From Treponema sp. (lineage in GTDB: Bacteria > Spirochaetota > Spirochaetia > Treponematales > Treponemataceae): DNA of 38,673 nucleotides. The stretch covers positions 1 to 38,673 of the forward strand of contig JAILPY010000004.1 in NCBI GenBank assembly GCA_024699235.1, given 5' to 3'. A model generated the notes under the pieces. It was given only the letters and a program-made list of their open reading frames with translations. It had not been told where the DNA came from and searched no databases. Positions 25,682 through 33,433 of this stretch are shown piece by piece; within the stretch, counting starts at the first letter, position 1, and every line of letters begins with the position of its first letter. Both the position numbers and the translations under genes were made by a program.

Positions 25682-26224
25682 TTATAATAATTTTTCTATT
25701 TCTGACTTCATTTCATTTAAATCGGCCGTAGGCTCAAATCGCTTTACAATGCTGCCTTCTCGATCTATAAGAAATTTTGTAAAGTTCCACTTTATGTCAC
25801 CAGATTTCTTATAATCCCAGTCCTTAAGCTTTAGGAAGGCAGCCATAGCAAGTCCGGCCTTGCTTTTTCCAAAACCTTCAAAAACGGTATTTGAAGTAAG
25901 CCACTTAAAAAGAGGCAATGCATTATCACCATTCACGTCAACCTTAGCAAACTGAGGAAATGTAATTCCAAATCGTCCTTTACAGAATGTATGTATTTCT
26001 TCATTATCGCCTGGTGCCTGATTACCAAACTGATTGCATGGGAAATCCAGAATCTCAAGTCCCTTATCATGATCTTCTTCATAAATCTTCTGCAATTCCT
26101 CATATTGAGGAGTAAAACCGCATCCTGTAGCCGTATTCACAATTAAAAGAACTTTGCCCTTGTAATCTGACATTGACAGTTCTTCACCTTTTCTTGCATT
26201 GAATTTGAAATCATAAATACTCAT
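25682..26224 (-). CDS. Glutathione peroxidase-like, probably thioredoxin-dependent peroxidase
   Basis: A 180-residue GPx-family peroxidase. The catalytic residue is Cys35 (TATGCGFT) rather than selenocysteine; the tetrad partners are Gln65 in FPCNQFG and the Trp-Asn pair in IKWNFTKFL. A second cysteine, Cys81 in FCKGRFG, sits where 2-Cys GPx enzymes keep their resolving Cys, so it should be reduced by thioredoxin rather than glutathione. It overlaps the reductase gene by 4 nt (ATGA) and is followed by ohrR, whose Shine-Dalgarno touches its stop. It should reduce organic and lipid hydroperoxides in the cytoplasm. Confidence 0.9.
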   Translation of the reverse strand: MSIYDFKFNARKGEELSMSDYKGKVLLIVNTATGCGFTPQYEELQKIYEEDHDKGLEILDFPCNQFGNQAPGDNEEIHTFCKGRFGITFPQFAKVDVNGDNALPLFKWLTSNTVFEGFGKSKAGLAMAAFLKLKDWDYKKSGDIKWNFTKFLIDREGSIVKRFEPTADLNEMKSEIEKLL

Positions 26225-27105
26225 TTGTTACCCCCTAAAGAAGAAAGATAATTTACAGCTGAAAGTGCAGCAACATTGCCTTCTCCTGCTGATTTTATAT
26301 ATTGATACGGCGTGCCCGCTATGTCTCCACATGCAAATAAACCAGGGATATTCGTTTCAAGTTTTCTATTAACAGAGATATGATTATTTTCCATCTGAAT
26401 TCCCTGAATCAGTTGAGAAGGTGCCACACTATCCCTAAGTATAAATATTCCGTCTGTTACTATTTCTTGATTCTTTAATATCAATTTATTGGCCTTCATT
26501 TCACCTTGAATCGAAACTGGAACATCATGTATTACCTTGATTTTATCAGAAACTGAATCAGCAAATGAAACATCTTCTTTATACAAAGGTATATAAGTTA
26601 CGCTTTGAACAACTTCTGCCAGAAAGGCAGCTTCCTCTTCCTCTTTTTTGCTTGCGGCTATAACTGCAACCGACTTTCCTTTATAAAGAGGAGCATCACA
26701 TGTAGCACAGTAACTTACACCTCGTCCAAGAAATTCTGACTCACCTGCATAAGGCTTTCCAAAATTTACACCTGTTGCAATAATAACTGTCTTTGACTCA
26801 AAGATCTCATTTTTATTTGAAATCATGCTGAAATATTTACCCATTGGATATACAGATGTTATTGATTTTTCAGTAATATCAATTTTCATTTGCTTTAAAT
26901 GTTCCAGTAACTTTGACTGTAATTCACTACCCTTTATTGCAGGGAATCCAGGATAATTATTTATTTCATGAGCCTTTTCAATTTTTTCACTTAGGCTGGC
27001 ACTGCCAAAAAGAATTATCTTTTTATTTCTGATTTTTAGAGTGATAGCTGCAGAAACTCCTGCAGGTCCCGTTCCTATTACAGCAACATCATAAAGTTCT
27101 GACAT
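26221..27105 (-). CDS. Thioredoxin reductase-like flavoprotein lacking the NADPH motif
   Basis: A 294-residue flavoprotein with the thioredoxin reductase layout: FAD-binding GTGPAG (11-16), redox CATC (Cys133, Cys136), and the second FAD motif GLFACGDIAG near the C-terminus. The pyridine-nucleotide domain is present but its GGGDSA-type motif is missing: residues 147-157 read VAVIAASKKEE, and no HRRxxxR follows. This matches clostridial ferredoxin-linked thioredoxin reductases (FFTR), which take electrons from ferredoxin. It likely supplies thioredoxin for the adjacent peroxidase. A well-placed GGAG precedes the ATG. It is the first gene of the OhrR-controlled operon. Confidence 0.88.
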   Translation of the reverse strand: MSELYDVAVIGTGPAGVSAAITLKIRNKKIILFGSASLSEKIEKAHEINNYPGFPAIKGSELQSKLLEHLKQMKIDITEKSITSVYPMGKYFSMISNKNEIFESKTVIIATGVNFGKPYAGESEFLGRGVSYCATCDAPLYKGKSVAVIAASKKEEEEAAFLAEVVQSVTYIPLYKEDVSFADSVSDKIKVIHDVPVSIQGEMKANKLILKNQEIVTDGIFILRDSVAPSQLIQGIQMENNHISVNRKLETNIPGLFACGDIAGTPYQYIKSAGEGNVAALSAVNYLSSLGGNK

Positions 27106-27118
27106 AAAGTGCTCCTGT

Positions 27119-27141
27119 TACAATTGAATTGTGTACAATTT
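27119..27141 (-). promoter_or_regulatory. OhrR-like operator, downstream box
   Basis: TACAATTgAATTGTG (27119-27133) matches the OhrR consensus TACAATTNAATTGTA at all but the last base; a further TACAATT half-site follows directly (27134-27140). It lies just downstream of the operon's -10 box and so covers the transcription start, a position suited to repression. Confidence 0.75.
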
Positions 27142-27142
27142 A

Positions 27143-27171
27143 TATATACACTGCTTTATGCTATATGTCAA
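27143..27171 (-). promoter_or_regulatory. Promoter of the reductase-peroxidase-ohrR operon
   Basis: On the minus strand: consensus -35 TTGACA (27166-27171), 17 bp, -10 TATATA (27143-27148). OhrR-like boxes lie on both sides (27119-27141 and 27182-27203). The leader is about 30 nt and ends with GGAGC before the ATG. Confidence 0.75.
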
Positions 27172-27181
27172 TACATTTTTA

Positions 27182-27203
27182 CAAAATTGAATTGTATACA
27201 ATA
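27182..27203 (-). promoter_or_regulatory. OhrR-like operator, upstream box
   Basis: A second copy: the half AATTGTA is perfect (27190-27196), the opposite half is degenerate, and the perfect 12-bp palindrome ATTGTATACAAT (27191-27202) bridges to the next half-site. Two boxes about 60 bp apart around one promoter could allow cooperative or looped repression. Confidence 0.6.
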
Positions 27204-27260
27204 TTATTTTCAGTGAAAATTCATTACTGTTATCAGATTAACTATAAAAACAGGATTTAA

Positions 27261-27950
27261 TCATTTATCAGTTACTGAAAATTCACTAAGAGAAGAAATC
27301 TTTTTTAATTCATTAATTAAATCTGTAAAATCATCCTTACTAGGAGATTTTACAATATAGCGCAATATTATCTGGTTGCTTGCCATTATGCGGCTCATAT
27401 TCAAGTCTTTTACTATAAAACCATGCCTTTCAATCGTTTCTTTGACCTTTTCCATGTCAATATCTTCATTATCATATATGATATGCAAAGTCTTATTTTT
27501 TCCAGCCGGAAAGAATTTATCCTCGACCTTTTCAAGAAAAAGAAGGAGAAAAACAGCAATAATAAGTATAAAAGCTGCTTCTGCATAAAGTCCAACTCCT
27601 ATTGCAGTACCGATAGCTGCAGTTGTCCATATAATTGCAGCAGAAGTAAGTCCCTTTACATTGAGTCCCTGATGAAGGATTGCACCACCGCCAATAAAGC
27701 CTATTCCGCTTACTACACCTGCAATTATACGGGTTGGATCTCCTCCGTAAAACCCCTTTGCAACCTGAATTTCTGTCAGAGCATAAGAGATTACAGACCA
27801 TAGGGAAGAAGAAACACTGATAAGAACGAGAGTCCTCATTCCTACAACTTGATTACGAGTCTTTCGCTCAAGACCCATTACGATTCCTGCAATCACACTC
27901 AAAAAAAATTTTAGAAAGCATTCTTTAATAAAATCATAATCCAATATCAT
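27261..27950 (-). CDS. MgtC/SapB-family membrane protein
   Basis: A 229-residue inner-membrane protein. The N-terminal MgtC domain (about 10-135) has four to five hydrophobic helices and the family motifs GLERKTRNQVVGMRT (about 25-39) and RIIAGVVSGIGFIGGGAI, followed by GLTSAAIIWTTAAIG. A soluble C-terminal part (about 150-229) has an ACT-like beta-alpha layout (KTLHIIYDNEDID). MgtC proteins modulate the F-type ATPase and Mg2+ homeostasis in some pathogens; the role here is not known. The ATG at 27950 follows the upstream stop by one nt and is preferred to the TTG five codons earlier, which lies inside the upstream gene. Confidence 0.88.
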   Translation of the reverse strand: MILDYDFIKECFLKFFLSVIAGIVMGLERKTRNQVVGMRTLVLISVSSSLWSVISYALTEIQVAKGFYGGDPTRIIAGVVSGIGFIGGGAILHQGLNVKGLTSAAIIWTTAAIGTAIGVGLYAEAAFILIIAVFLLLFLEKVEDKFFPAGKNKTLHIIYDNEDIDMEKVKETIERHGFIVKDLNMSRIMASNQIILRYIVKSPSKDDFTDLINELKKISSLSEFSVTDK

Positions 27951-27951
27951 A

Positions 27952-28743
27952 TTATTTTTTTCCAAATGGCAAAGAAATTTTTCTAGATGAAATCTTCGAA
28001 CCTGCCTTAATCCAATTCAAAGATTTTTTTGCATCCATAGGTACACCGGAACTTTCAGCACTGTCAATATAAGTTCCCAGCCATCTGCCAAACTCTACAT
28101 CACTGGCAGAAACATCTATGGAATTATCTCCCCTAACAAGATATATATTTACATAAGATTGATTTCCATATAATGCTGCAATGTTTTCTGCAAAAGCCAT
28201 GAATGCAGCAGCAGCAGAAGCGACTACAGGAGATGCTATAGAACTAATTCCATTCCGGACAGCTGGAGATCTTAACGTATCTGCATTGCTGGGTGTTTCC
28301 TTTATTAAAAAAATTAGAGAACCTGGATTTGTTTCTGAGTTTTTCAGTTCAAACCTAGAAAGGATTTCAAGAGCAAGGCTTTGATATGGAAGGATTAGTT
28401 CATCACACCCTCGTATGCATTCCTGAGTATTCATTCTCTGTTCAAGAGAGGCATACCATTCTTCATCAAAAAAAAGAATAGCTTCGTCCATTCTTCCAAA
28501 CATACTTTCAGTAGCAAGAATAATAGTTCTTGAAGATATTGGAGACGTTTTATTCCATTCCACGATAGAAATTCCAGAAGCTTCACTTATCTGCTGAATC
28601 TTATCGGAATCATCTTCTTCATCTTCCTGCTTTTCGATTTCCGGACCAGAAATAGATATATTACGTCCTGCCATAGAAAATCCGTCTGCAAATTTGCTTC
28701 CGGCTGGCATTTCTTTTCCTGCTATAAGTGCCGTTTTAGCCAT
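27952..28743 (-). CDS. Protein of unknown function upstream of mgtC
   Basis: A 263-residue protein I do not recognise. It starts MAKTALIAG, which resembles the first strand of a Rossmann fold (as in short-chain dehydrogenases), but the glycine motif is missing and no YxxxK is evident. An acidic stretch (EKQEDEEDDSDK) lies near 37-48, and a small-residue hydrophobic run (SSIASPVVASAAAAFMAF) near 177-194. No clear signal peptide is present. The ATG at 28743 is chosen because a TGA-TATAAT box ends 7 nt before it. The frame is open 13 codons upstream, but that part overlaps the promoter. It is co-transcribed with mgtC, 1 nt apart. Confidence 0.7.
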   Translation of the reverse strand: MAKTALIAGKEMPAGSKFADGFSMAGRNISISGPEIEKQEDEEDDSDKIQQISEASGISIVEWNKTSPISSRTIILATESMFGRMDEAILFFDEEWYASLEQRMNTQECIRGCDELILPYQSLALEILSRFELKNSETNPGSLIFLIKETPSNADTLRSPAVRNGISSIASPVVASAAAAFMAFAENIAALYGNQSYVNIYLVRGDNSIDVSASDVEFGRWLGTYIDSAESSGVPMDAKKSLNWIKAGSKISSRKISLPFGKK

Positions 28744-28778
28744 ATTGTAGATTATATCATACTCTTTATACTTTGCAA
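28744..28778 (-). promoter_or_regulatory. Promoter of the unknown gene-mgtC operon (left half of a symmetric pair)
   Basis: On the minus strand: TTGCAA (28773-28778), 16 bp, extended -10 TGA-TATAAT (28751-28756), 7 nt, ATG. TTGCAA is its own reverse complement and is shared with the symporter promoter on the other strand. Confidence 0.6.
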
Positions 28779-28808
28779 ACAAGTCTTACAATGATATACT
28801 TTATACCT
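28773..28808 (+). promoter_or_regulatory. Promoter of the symporter gene (right half of a symmetric pair)
   Basis: TTGCAA (28773-28778), 16 bp, extended -10 TGA-TATACT (28795-28800), 8 nt, ATG at 28809. It has no Shine-Dalgarno and is probably leaderless. It mirrors the divergent promoter around the same TTGCAA box. Confidence 0.6.
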
Positions 28809-30038
28809 ATGAAACTTTGGCTAAAATATTTAATTGGTGCTATATTAGGAGCTGCAATCGCCCTTATAATTCCACCGCAAAGCAATCAAGCACAAGCCGT
28901 ACTTGATTTCCTTGTAGAATTTATCATCAGATTCGGCCGCTATGCACTGCTGCCGCTTCTGTTTTTTTCAATTACAACAGCATGCTTCAAGCTGAGGGAT
29001 CAGCGCCTCATGCTAAAGACAGGACTGTGGATATTCATAACTATAATTATTTCAACAGCATTCCTGGTTACACTAGGCCTTGGATCAGCACTAATCATAA
29101 AGCCTCCAAGAATTCCAATGACAATAGAAAAGATAAATGAAATTCCTACTTTAGACCTAAAGGAAATTCTGTTTAAGATTTTTCCTTACTCTGGATTTGC
29201 TTCACTTTTAAATGACAGTTTCCTATTACCATGCTTTATATTTGCAGGACTAGCAGGAGCAGGAGCTGCAGATGACCAGTCAGCCTCAAAGTCCGCCATG
29301 TCATTTTTTACATCTGTAAGTAAAGTATGCTACATTGTCATGAGCTTCTGCACAGAACTTCTTGCAATAGGAATGATAGCCCTTACATGCCGATGGGCAT
29401 TATCCTTTATTTCATTGCAGGCATTACATGTATTTACGCCACTATTCGCGCTTCTTGGAATCCTTCTTGCAATAACCGCTTTAATAATTTATCCGCTTAT
29501 AATACGACTTGTATGTCATGACACCCATCCATACAGGGTTTTGTACGCAAGCATTGCACCTACAGTACTTGCATTTTTTAGTGGCGATACAAACATAACC
29601 CTTCCCTTATTAATACGTCATGGAAAAGAAAGTCTTGGCATACGGCACAGAATAAATGCTGTAACATATCCTCTATTCTCGATATTTGCACGAGGAGGAG
29701 CTGCATTAGTAATATCTGTATGTTTCATAGTAATACTTAGAACATATTCTCTGCTGGAAATAAAGCTATCATCTATAATTTGGATTGGATTAATGTCTTT
29801 TTTAATTTCATTCGTACTTGGAGAACATTCCAGCGGTGGAGCATACTTAGCAATTACAATATTATGCATTATGTATGGCAAAGGATATGAATCCGGATAT
29901 TTGCTGCTAAGAGATGCAGCTCCAATACTAGGAGCCTTTGCAGCAGCATTCGATGCTCTGACTGCCATGTTCGGCAGCTATATAGTTGGCATAAAAACAC
30001 AGACTGTCATACATCAAGAATTAAAACGATTTATTTAA
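28809..30038 (+). CDS. Dicarboxylate/amino acid:cation symporter (SDF family)
   Basis: A 409-residue inner-membrane transporter of the DAACS family, which imports glutamate, aspartate or C4-dicarboxylates with Na+ or H+. It has about eight hydrophobic helices, GRYALLPLLFFSITTACFKLRD-like residues after TM2, a serine-containing re-entrant segment (FFSGDTNITLPLL, about 255-268) and the C-terminal FDALTAMFGSYIVG. The usual NMDGT motif is not evident in TM7; the aligned position reads SGDTN, so substrate specificity is uncertain. The ATG at 28809 is preferred over an upstream in-frame start, since the promoter -10 box lies in between. The gene ends 1 nt from convergent apbE. Confidence 0.8.
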   Translation: MKLWLKYLIGAILGAAIALIIPPQSNQAQAVLDFLVEFIIRFGRYALLPLLFFSITTACFKLRDQRLMLKTGLWIFITIIISTAFLVTLGLGSALIIKPPRIPMTIEKINEIPTLDLKEILFKIFPYSGFASLLNDSFLLPCFIFAGLAGAGAADDQSASKSAMSFFTSVSKVCYIVMSFCTELLAIGMIALTCRWALSFISLQALHVFTPLFALLGILLAITALIIYPLIIRLVCHDTHPYRVLYASIAPTVLAFFSGDTNITLPLLIRHGKESLGIRHRINAVTYPLFSIFARGGAALVISVCFIVILRTYSLLEIKLSSIIWIGLMSFLISFVLGEHSSGGAYLAITILCIMYGKGYESGYLLLRDAAPILGAFAAAFDALTAMFGSYIVGIKTQTVIHQELKRFI

Positions 30039-30039
30039 T

Positions 30040-31077
30040 CTATTCAAAAGATATGTCGCTTTCCTGCCAGTCGTAAATGCAGAGTTTTCCGCTAAGGCTG
30101 GCAGAAGCTTGAATAGACTTATCATTATTAATATATATCACTGGAATATCTATCATAGAAGAATATTTTTCAAATCCCATAAGAAAACTAATAGTACTTA
30201 AAGCATCAGCATCTACAGAATGGTTTTCTGGAGCAACAACTGTTACACTGCTCCACTCCCGCATCGCAGGATACCCTGTCCGTACATCAAAAATATGATG
30301 ATACCTAAGACCTTCTTCTTCAAAAAAACGTTCATAGACACCACTAGTAACAACTGTGCTGCTGGAATCCTGCGAAAGAACTAGAGCTGGAGTTCCCTGA
30401 GGCTCAAACGGATTTTTTATTCCTATATTCCACACCCCTCCATTTTTCTTTTTTCCAAAAACACATACATTGCCGCCTAAATCTACGATAGCACTCTTTA
30501 CCTTAAACTCTTTTAAGATTTCTGTAATTTCATCTGCTGCAAAACCTTTTGCAATGCCTCCTAAATCAAGAGACATTCCTTCTTTCTCCAAAAAAACAGA
30601 AATGTCATTAGCAGATTCTTTTACAATAACCTTCTTCCAGTCTACCAACTTCAAGACTGTCTCTAATTCTTTATCTGAAGGGACTTTCGCATGGTCAGTA
30701 TTTATACCCCACAGCTTTACTAACGGACCAATAGTAGGGTCAAAAAGACCGTCAGAAAGCTCTGCATAATACAAAGCTTTATTTAATACAAAAAGAAAAT
30801 CTGAATTTACAGTAACACTATTTTTGCCAGCAGAAGCATTTACCTGTGCAATTAAAGAGTCACTTCGATTTACATTGAATAAGGCATCTATTTCTCTAAG
30901 TCTTTGAAAAATGCAGTCATACAGTTCTTCAGTTCCACCGTCAAATGCATTTACAGAACATACAGTACCTATGACATTCTCCACCCTAGGTCCTGACACT
31001 CTATTCTTGCAGCCTAATAATATAAATACAAAATGAAATAATGCTAGAAAAATAAAATGAGAAGCACAGGGTTTCAT
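30040..31077 (-). CDS. apbE: ApbE-family FAD:protein FMN transferase, lipoprotein
   Basis: A 345-residue envelope enzyme that uses FAD to attach FMN covalently to threonines of proteins such as Rnf/Nqr subunits. It has a lipoprotein signal peptide with lipobox LLGC (Cys23), then KGFAADEITEIL, VDLGGNVCVFG, the Mg/FAD block HHIFDVRTGYPA and VDADALSTISF near the C-terminus. The start at 31077 forms an ATGA overlap with the stop of the upstream gene; an in-frame start five codons earlier is less likely. The lipobox and the location outside the membrane fit known treponemal ApbE (Ftp) proteins. A flavinylated partner is not encoded in the window. Confidence 0.93.
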   Translation of the reverse strand: MKPCASHFIFLALFHFVFILLGCKNRVSGPRVENVIGTVCSVNAFDGGTEELYDCIFQRLREIDALFNVNRSDSLIAQVNASAGKNSVTVNSDFLFVLNKALYYAELSDGLFDPTIGPLVKLWGINTDHAKVPSDKELETVLKLVDWKKVIVKESANDISVFLEKEGMSLDLGGIAKGFAADEITEILKEFKVKSAIVDLGGNVCVFGKKKNGGVWNIGIKNPFEPQGTPALVLSQDSSSTVVTSGVYERFFEEEGLRYHHIFDVRTGYPAMREWSSVTVVAPENHSVDADALSTISFLMGFEKYSSMIDIPVIYINNDKSIQASASLSGKLCIYDWQESDISFE

Positions 31078-31514
31078 ACAGGAACACTCCATTTGATTTC
31101 AGGATTTGCCGCTCTCATGCACTCAAATAAATCATGAAGGGCCTCATTTTCAGCAGAATCAGGAAAGGGTACCGAAATTCTTTCTTGATCAGTAACAACA
31201 TACCATCGCCAGTGCCCTAGTCGCAAAGTTCTTATATATAGCCGTTCTACTTTACGTATATCTTTATATGCAATTGAATAGCGAGTAAAAACATTGCGGA
31301 CATTCATGCTCTCGCTGTCATAAGAAATATCTATTTTAAATTCCATTATGCCAGAAAAAAACAGCAACACCGTAAACAATGCAAACAGCATAAATAGCAT
31401 GACATTGTTGCCAATGCATAGGCATAATGCTGCCATTATGCCCATGACAATGCCAAATATAAAATCTGCAATGCTACGGTATATGTTTTCTTTTTCCAGC
31501 CAGATGTGCTTCAT
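31074..31514 (-). CDS. Two-helix membrane protein with PH-like domain
   Basis: A 146-residue protein with two N-terminal transmembrane helices (about 13-35 and 37-56) and a soluble C-terminal part resembling bacterial PH-like domains (FKIDISYDSESMNVRNVF; YKDIRKVERLYI; WRWYVVTDQERISVPF). Function is unknown. It follows aspS by 14 nt. A TATACT sits 6 nt before its ATG (31521-31526) and there is no Shine-Dalgarno, so it may have its own near-leaderless start as well as reading through from aspS. It overlaps apbE by 4 nt. Confidence 0.7.
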   Translation of the reverse strand: MKHIWLEKENIYRSIADFIFGIVMGIMAALCLCIGNNVMLFMLFALFTVLLFFSGIMEFKIDISYDSESMNVRNVFTRYSIAYKDIRKVERLYIRTLRLGHWRWYVVTDQERISVPFPDSAENEALHDLFECMRAANPEIKWSVPV

Positions 31515-31528
31515 TACACAAGTATATC

Positions 31529-33361
31529 TTAAGCTTCTTTTTCCGTACAGATAATATGCAAGTCTTTCAACTGCTGATCATCTACAAAACTTGGACAGTC
31601 ATCCATTGGGCTTGCAGCCAGATTATTCTTAGGAAATGCAATCACCTCATGGATAGATTCTTCATGGCGCATAAGCATGACAAGACGATCAAGTCCAGGT
31701 GCAATACCACCATGAGGAGGAGCACCAAATTTAAATGCCTGAACAAGGAAGCCGAATGCTTTTTCTGCACGCTCATTAGAGTATCCTACAATCTTAAAGA
31801 TTCTCTGCTGAAGGGCAGGATCATTAATACGCATAGATCCCGAAGCAAGCTCATATCCATTAAGAACAAGGTCATAAAGGTCGCCCTTGACGCTACCAGG
31901 ATCAGATTCCAAAGTATCCCAATATTTTTTCTGAGGAAGAGTAAACATATGATGTTCTGTTTCCCAGTGATTTTCTTCTTCATTCCATGCAAAATAAGGG
32001 AAGTCAATAATCCATGCAAAGTGGAATTCATCTTTAGGATTATAAAGGTTCAAATCTTTTCCAAGCTGCTTACGGACTGCACCAAGAGCAACGCATGCAA
32101 CCTGCCATTTTTCATCGCTTACAAACAGCAGCAGGTCATTCTTTTCTGCACAAAGCTTAGAGCATATATCACTCTCTTTTCCGGCATAGAACTTACTTAT
32201 TCCGCCTTCAAATTTACCTTCTGCATTGACCTTCATCCATGCAAGGCCTTTTGCATGATTTATTTTTGCAACAGACTCAAGAGCTTCAATCATCTTGCGG
32301 CTGTACTTGTCTGCAACATTCTTTACAACAAGAGCCTTCAATCCAGAACGCTTGTGACGTGGTATACTGCTGTCTGCATTTTCTGCACCAGCTTTAAATG
32401 CCGCAAAGTCACTTAATCCAGCCATAAAGGCAGCATCCTGCATTTTAAGATCAAAACGAAGATCTGGCTTGTCGCTTCCGTACAAGTCAAATGCATCATC
32501 CCATGTAATGCGGTCAAAGTGGGCCGGCAAGTCATAGTTCATCGTTTTCTTAAAGATATGCCCCATAAGGCCTTCTGTTGTTTCCAGGACTTCCTCGCGG
32601 TTTGTAAATGAAAGCTCCATATCAATCTGCGTAAATTCAGGCTGACGGTCCCCACGGGCATCTTCATCACGGTAACAGCGGGCAATCTGGAAATATTTAT
32701 CAAAGCCAGATACCATCAAGAGCTGCTTGTAAAGCTGCGGACTCTGTGGCAATGAATAGAATTTTCCAGGATGAACACGACTAGGAACAAGGTAATCACG
32801 AGCTCCTTCCGGCGTTGACTTTATAAATGTAGGCGTTTCAATTTCAAGGAAGCCTTTCGAAGTAAGGTATTCACGCGTTGCAAAAGTAACATTAGAACGC
32901 AAGATTATATTCTGCTGCATTGGAGCACGGCGCAAGTCAAGGTAACGATACTTTAAGCGCAAATCTTCATTTGGCAAAACGATTGAACCGTCTTTCTGGC
33001 GAACTTCTTCAATAGAAAATGGAAGTTCCTGTGAAGCTGTAAAGATTTCAATTTCCTTTGCTTCTACTTCAACTTCACCGGTTGCCATGTCCTTGTTGAT
33101 ATCTTTTTCACTACGAGCAATTACAACGCCTTCAACAGCAATACAGTATTCACTTTTAAGTGACGCAGCAATCTTTTTTGTTTCATCACCGGCTTTGTCA
33201 CCAACCACAACCTGTGTTATGCCGTAACGGTCGCGGAGACTTATAAAATTTAGTCCTCCCAGATTGCGGGAGCGACTGACCCATCCATTTAACACTACGG
33301 TCTTGCCTACATCAGAGGCGCGAAGGTCTCCGCAGGTAACCGTTCTCTTAGAGTTTTCCAT
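31529..33361 (-). CDS. aspS: Aspartyl-tRNA synthetase
   Basis: A 610-residue class II synthetase of the bacterial type. It has an N-terminal OB-fold anticodon-binding domain (about 1-130), a catalytic core with motif 2 (ARCYRDEDARGDRQPEFTQ, about 220-238), the bacterial GAD insertion (about 300-420) and motif 3 (GGIAPGLDRLVMLM, near 557-570). Length is slightly above the usual 590. It joins aspartate to tRNA-Asp. The ATG lies 9 nt after a TAAAAT -10 box with no Shine-Dalgarno, so it is another probable near-leaderless gene. Together with 31074-31514 and apbE it forms a minus-strand run. Confidence 0.96.
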   Translation of the reverse strand: MENSKRTVTCGDLRASDVGKTVVLNGWVSRSRNLGGLNFISLRDRYGITQVVVGDKAGDETKKIAASLKSEYCIAVEGVVIARSEKDINKDMATGEVEVEAKEIEIFTASQELPFSIEEVRQKDGSIVLPNEDLRLKYRYLDLRRAPMQQNIILRSNVTFATREYLTSKGFLEIETPTFIKSTPEGARDYLVPSRVHPGKFYSLPQSPQLYKQLLMVSGFDKYFQIARCYRDEDARGDRQPEFTQIDMELSFTNREEVLETTEGLMGHIFKKTMNYDLPAHFDRITWDDAFDLYGSDKPDLRFDLKMQDAAFMAGLSDFAAFKAGAENADSSIPRHKRSGLKALVVKNVADKYSRKMIEALESVAKINHAKGLAWMKVNAEGKFEGGISKFYAGKESDICSKLCAEKNDLLLFVSDEKWQVACVALGAVRKQLGKDLNLYNPKDEFHFAWIIDFPYFAWNEEENHWETEHHMFTLPQKKYWDTLESDPGSVKGDLYDLVLNGYELASGSMRINDPALQQRIFKIVGYSNERAEKAFGFLVQAFKFGAPPHGGIAPGLDRLVMLMRHEESIHEVIAFPKNNLAASPMDDCPSFVDDQQLKDLHIICTEKEA

Positions 33362-33370
33362 AAGTCTAGT

Positions 33371-33399
33371 ATTTTACTGAATAACAGGTATTTACTCAA
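33371..33399 (-). promoter_or_regulatory. Promoter of aspS
   Basis: On the minus strand: TTGAGT (33394-33399), 17 bp, TAAAAT (33371-33376), then 9 nt to the aspS ATG. The predicted leader is 0-3 nt. Confidence 0.55.
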
Positions 33400-33433
33400 T
33401 AAGAAAATACTTCTAACACCCGATAATGTGCTT

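Noticed and set aside
31556..32416. A 286-codon plus-strand frame opposite aspS
   Set aside because: It is antisense to conserved aspS motifs and its Cys/Phe/Lys-rich sequence is typical of shadow frames.
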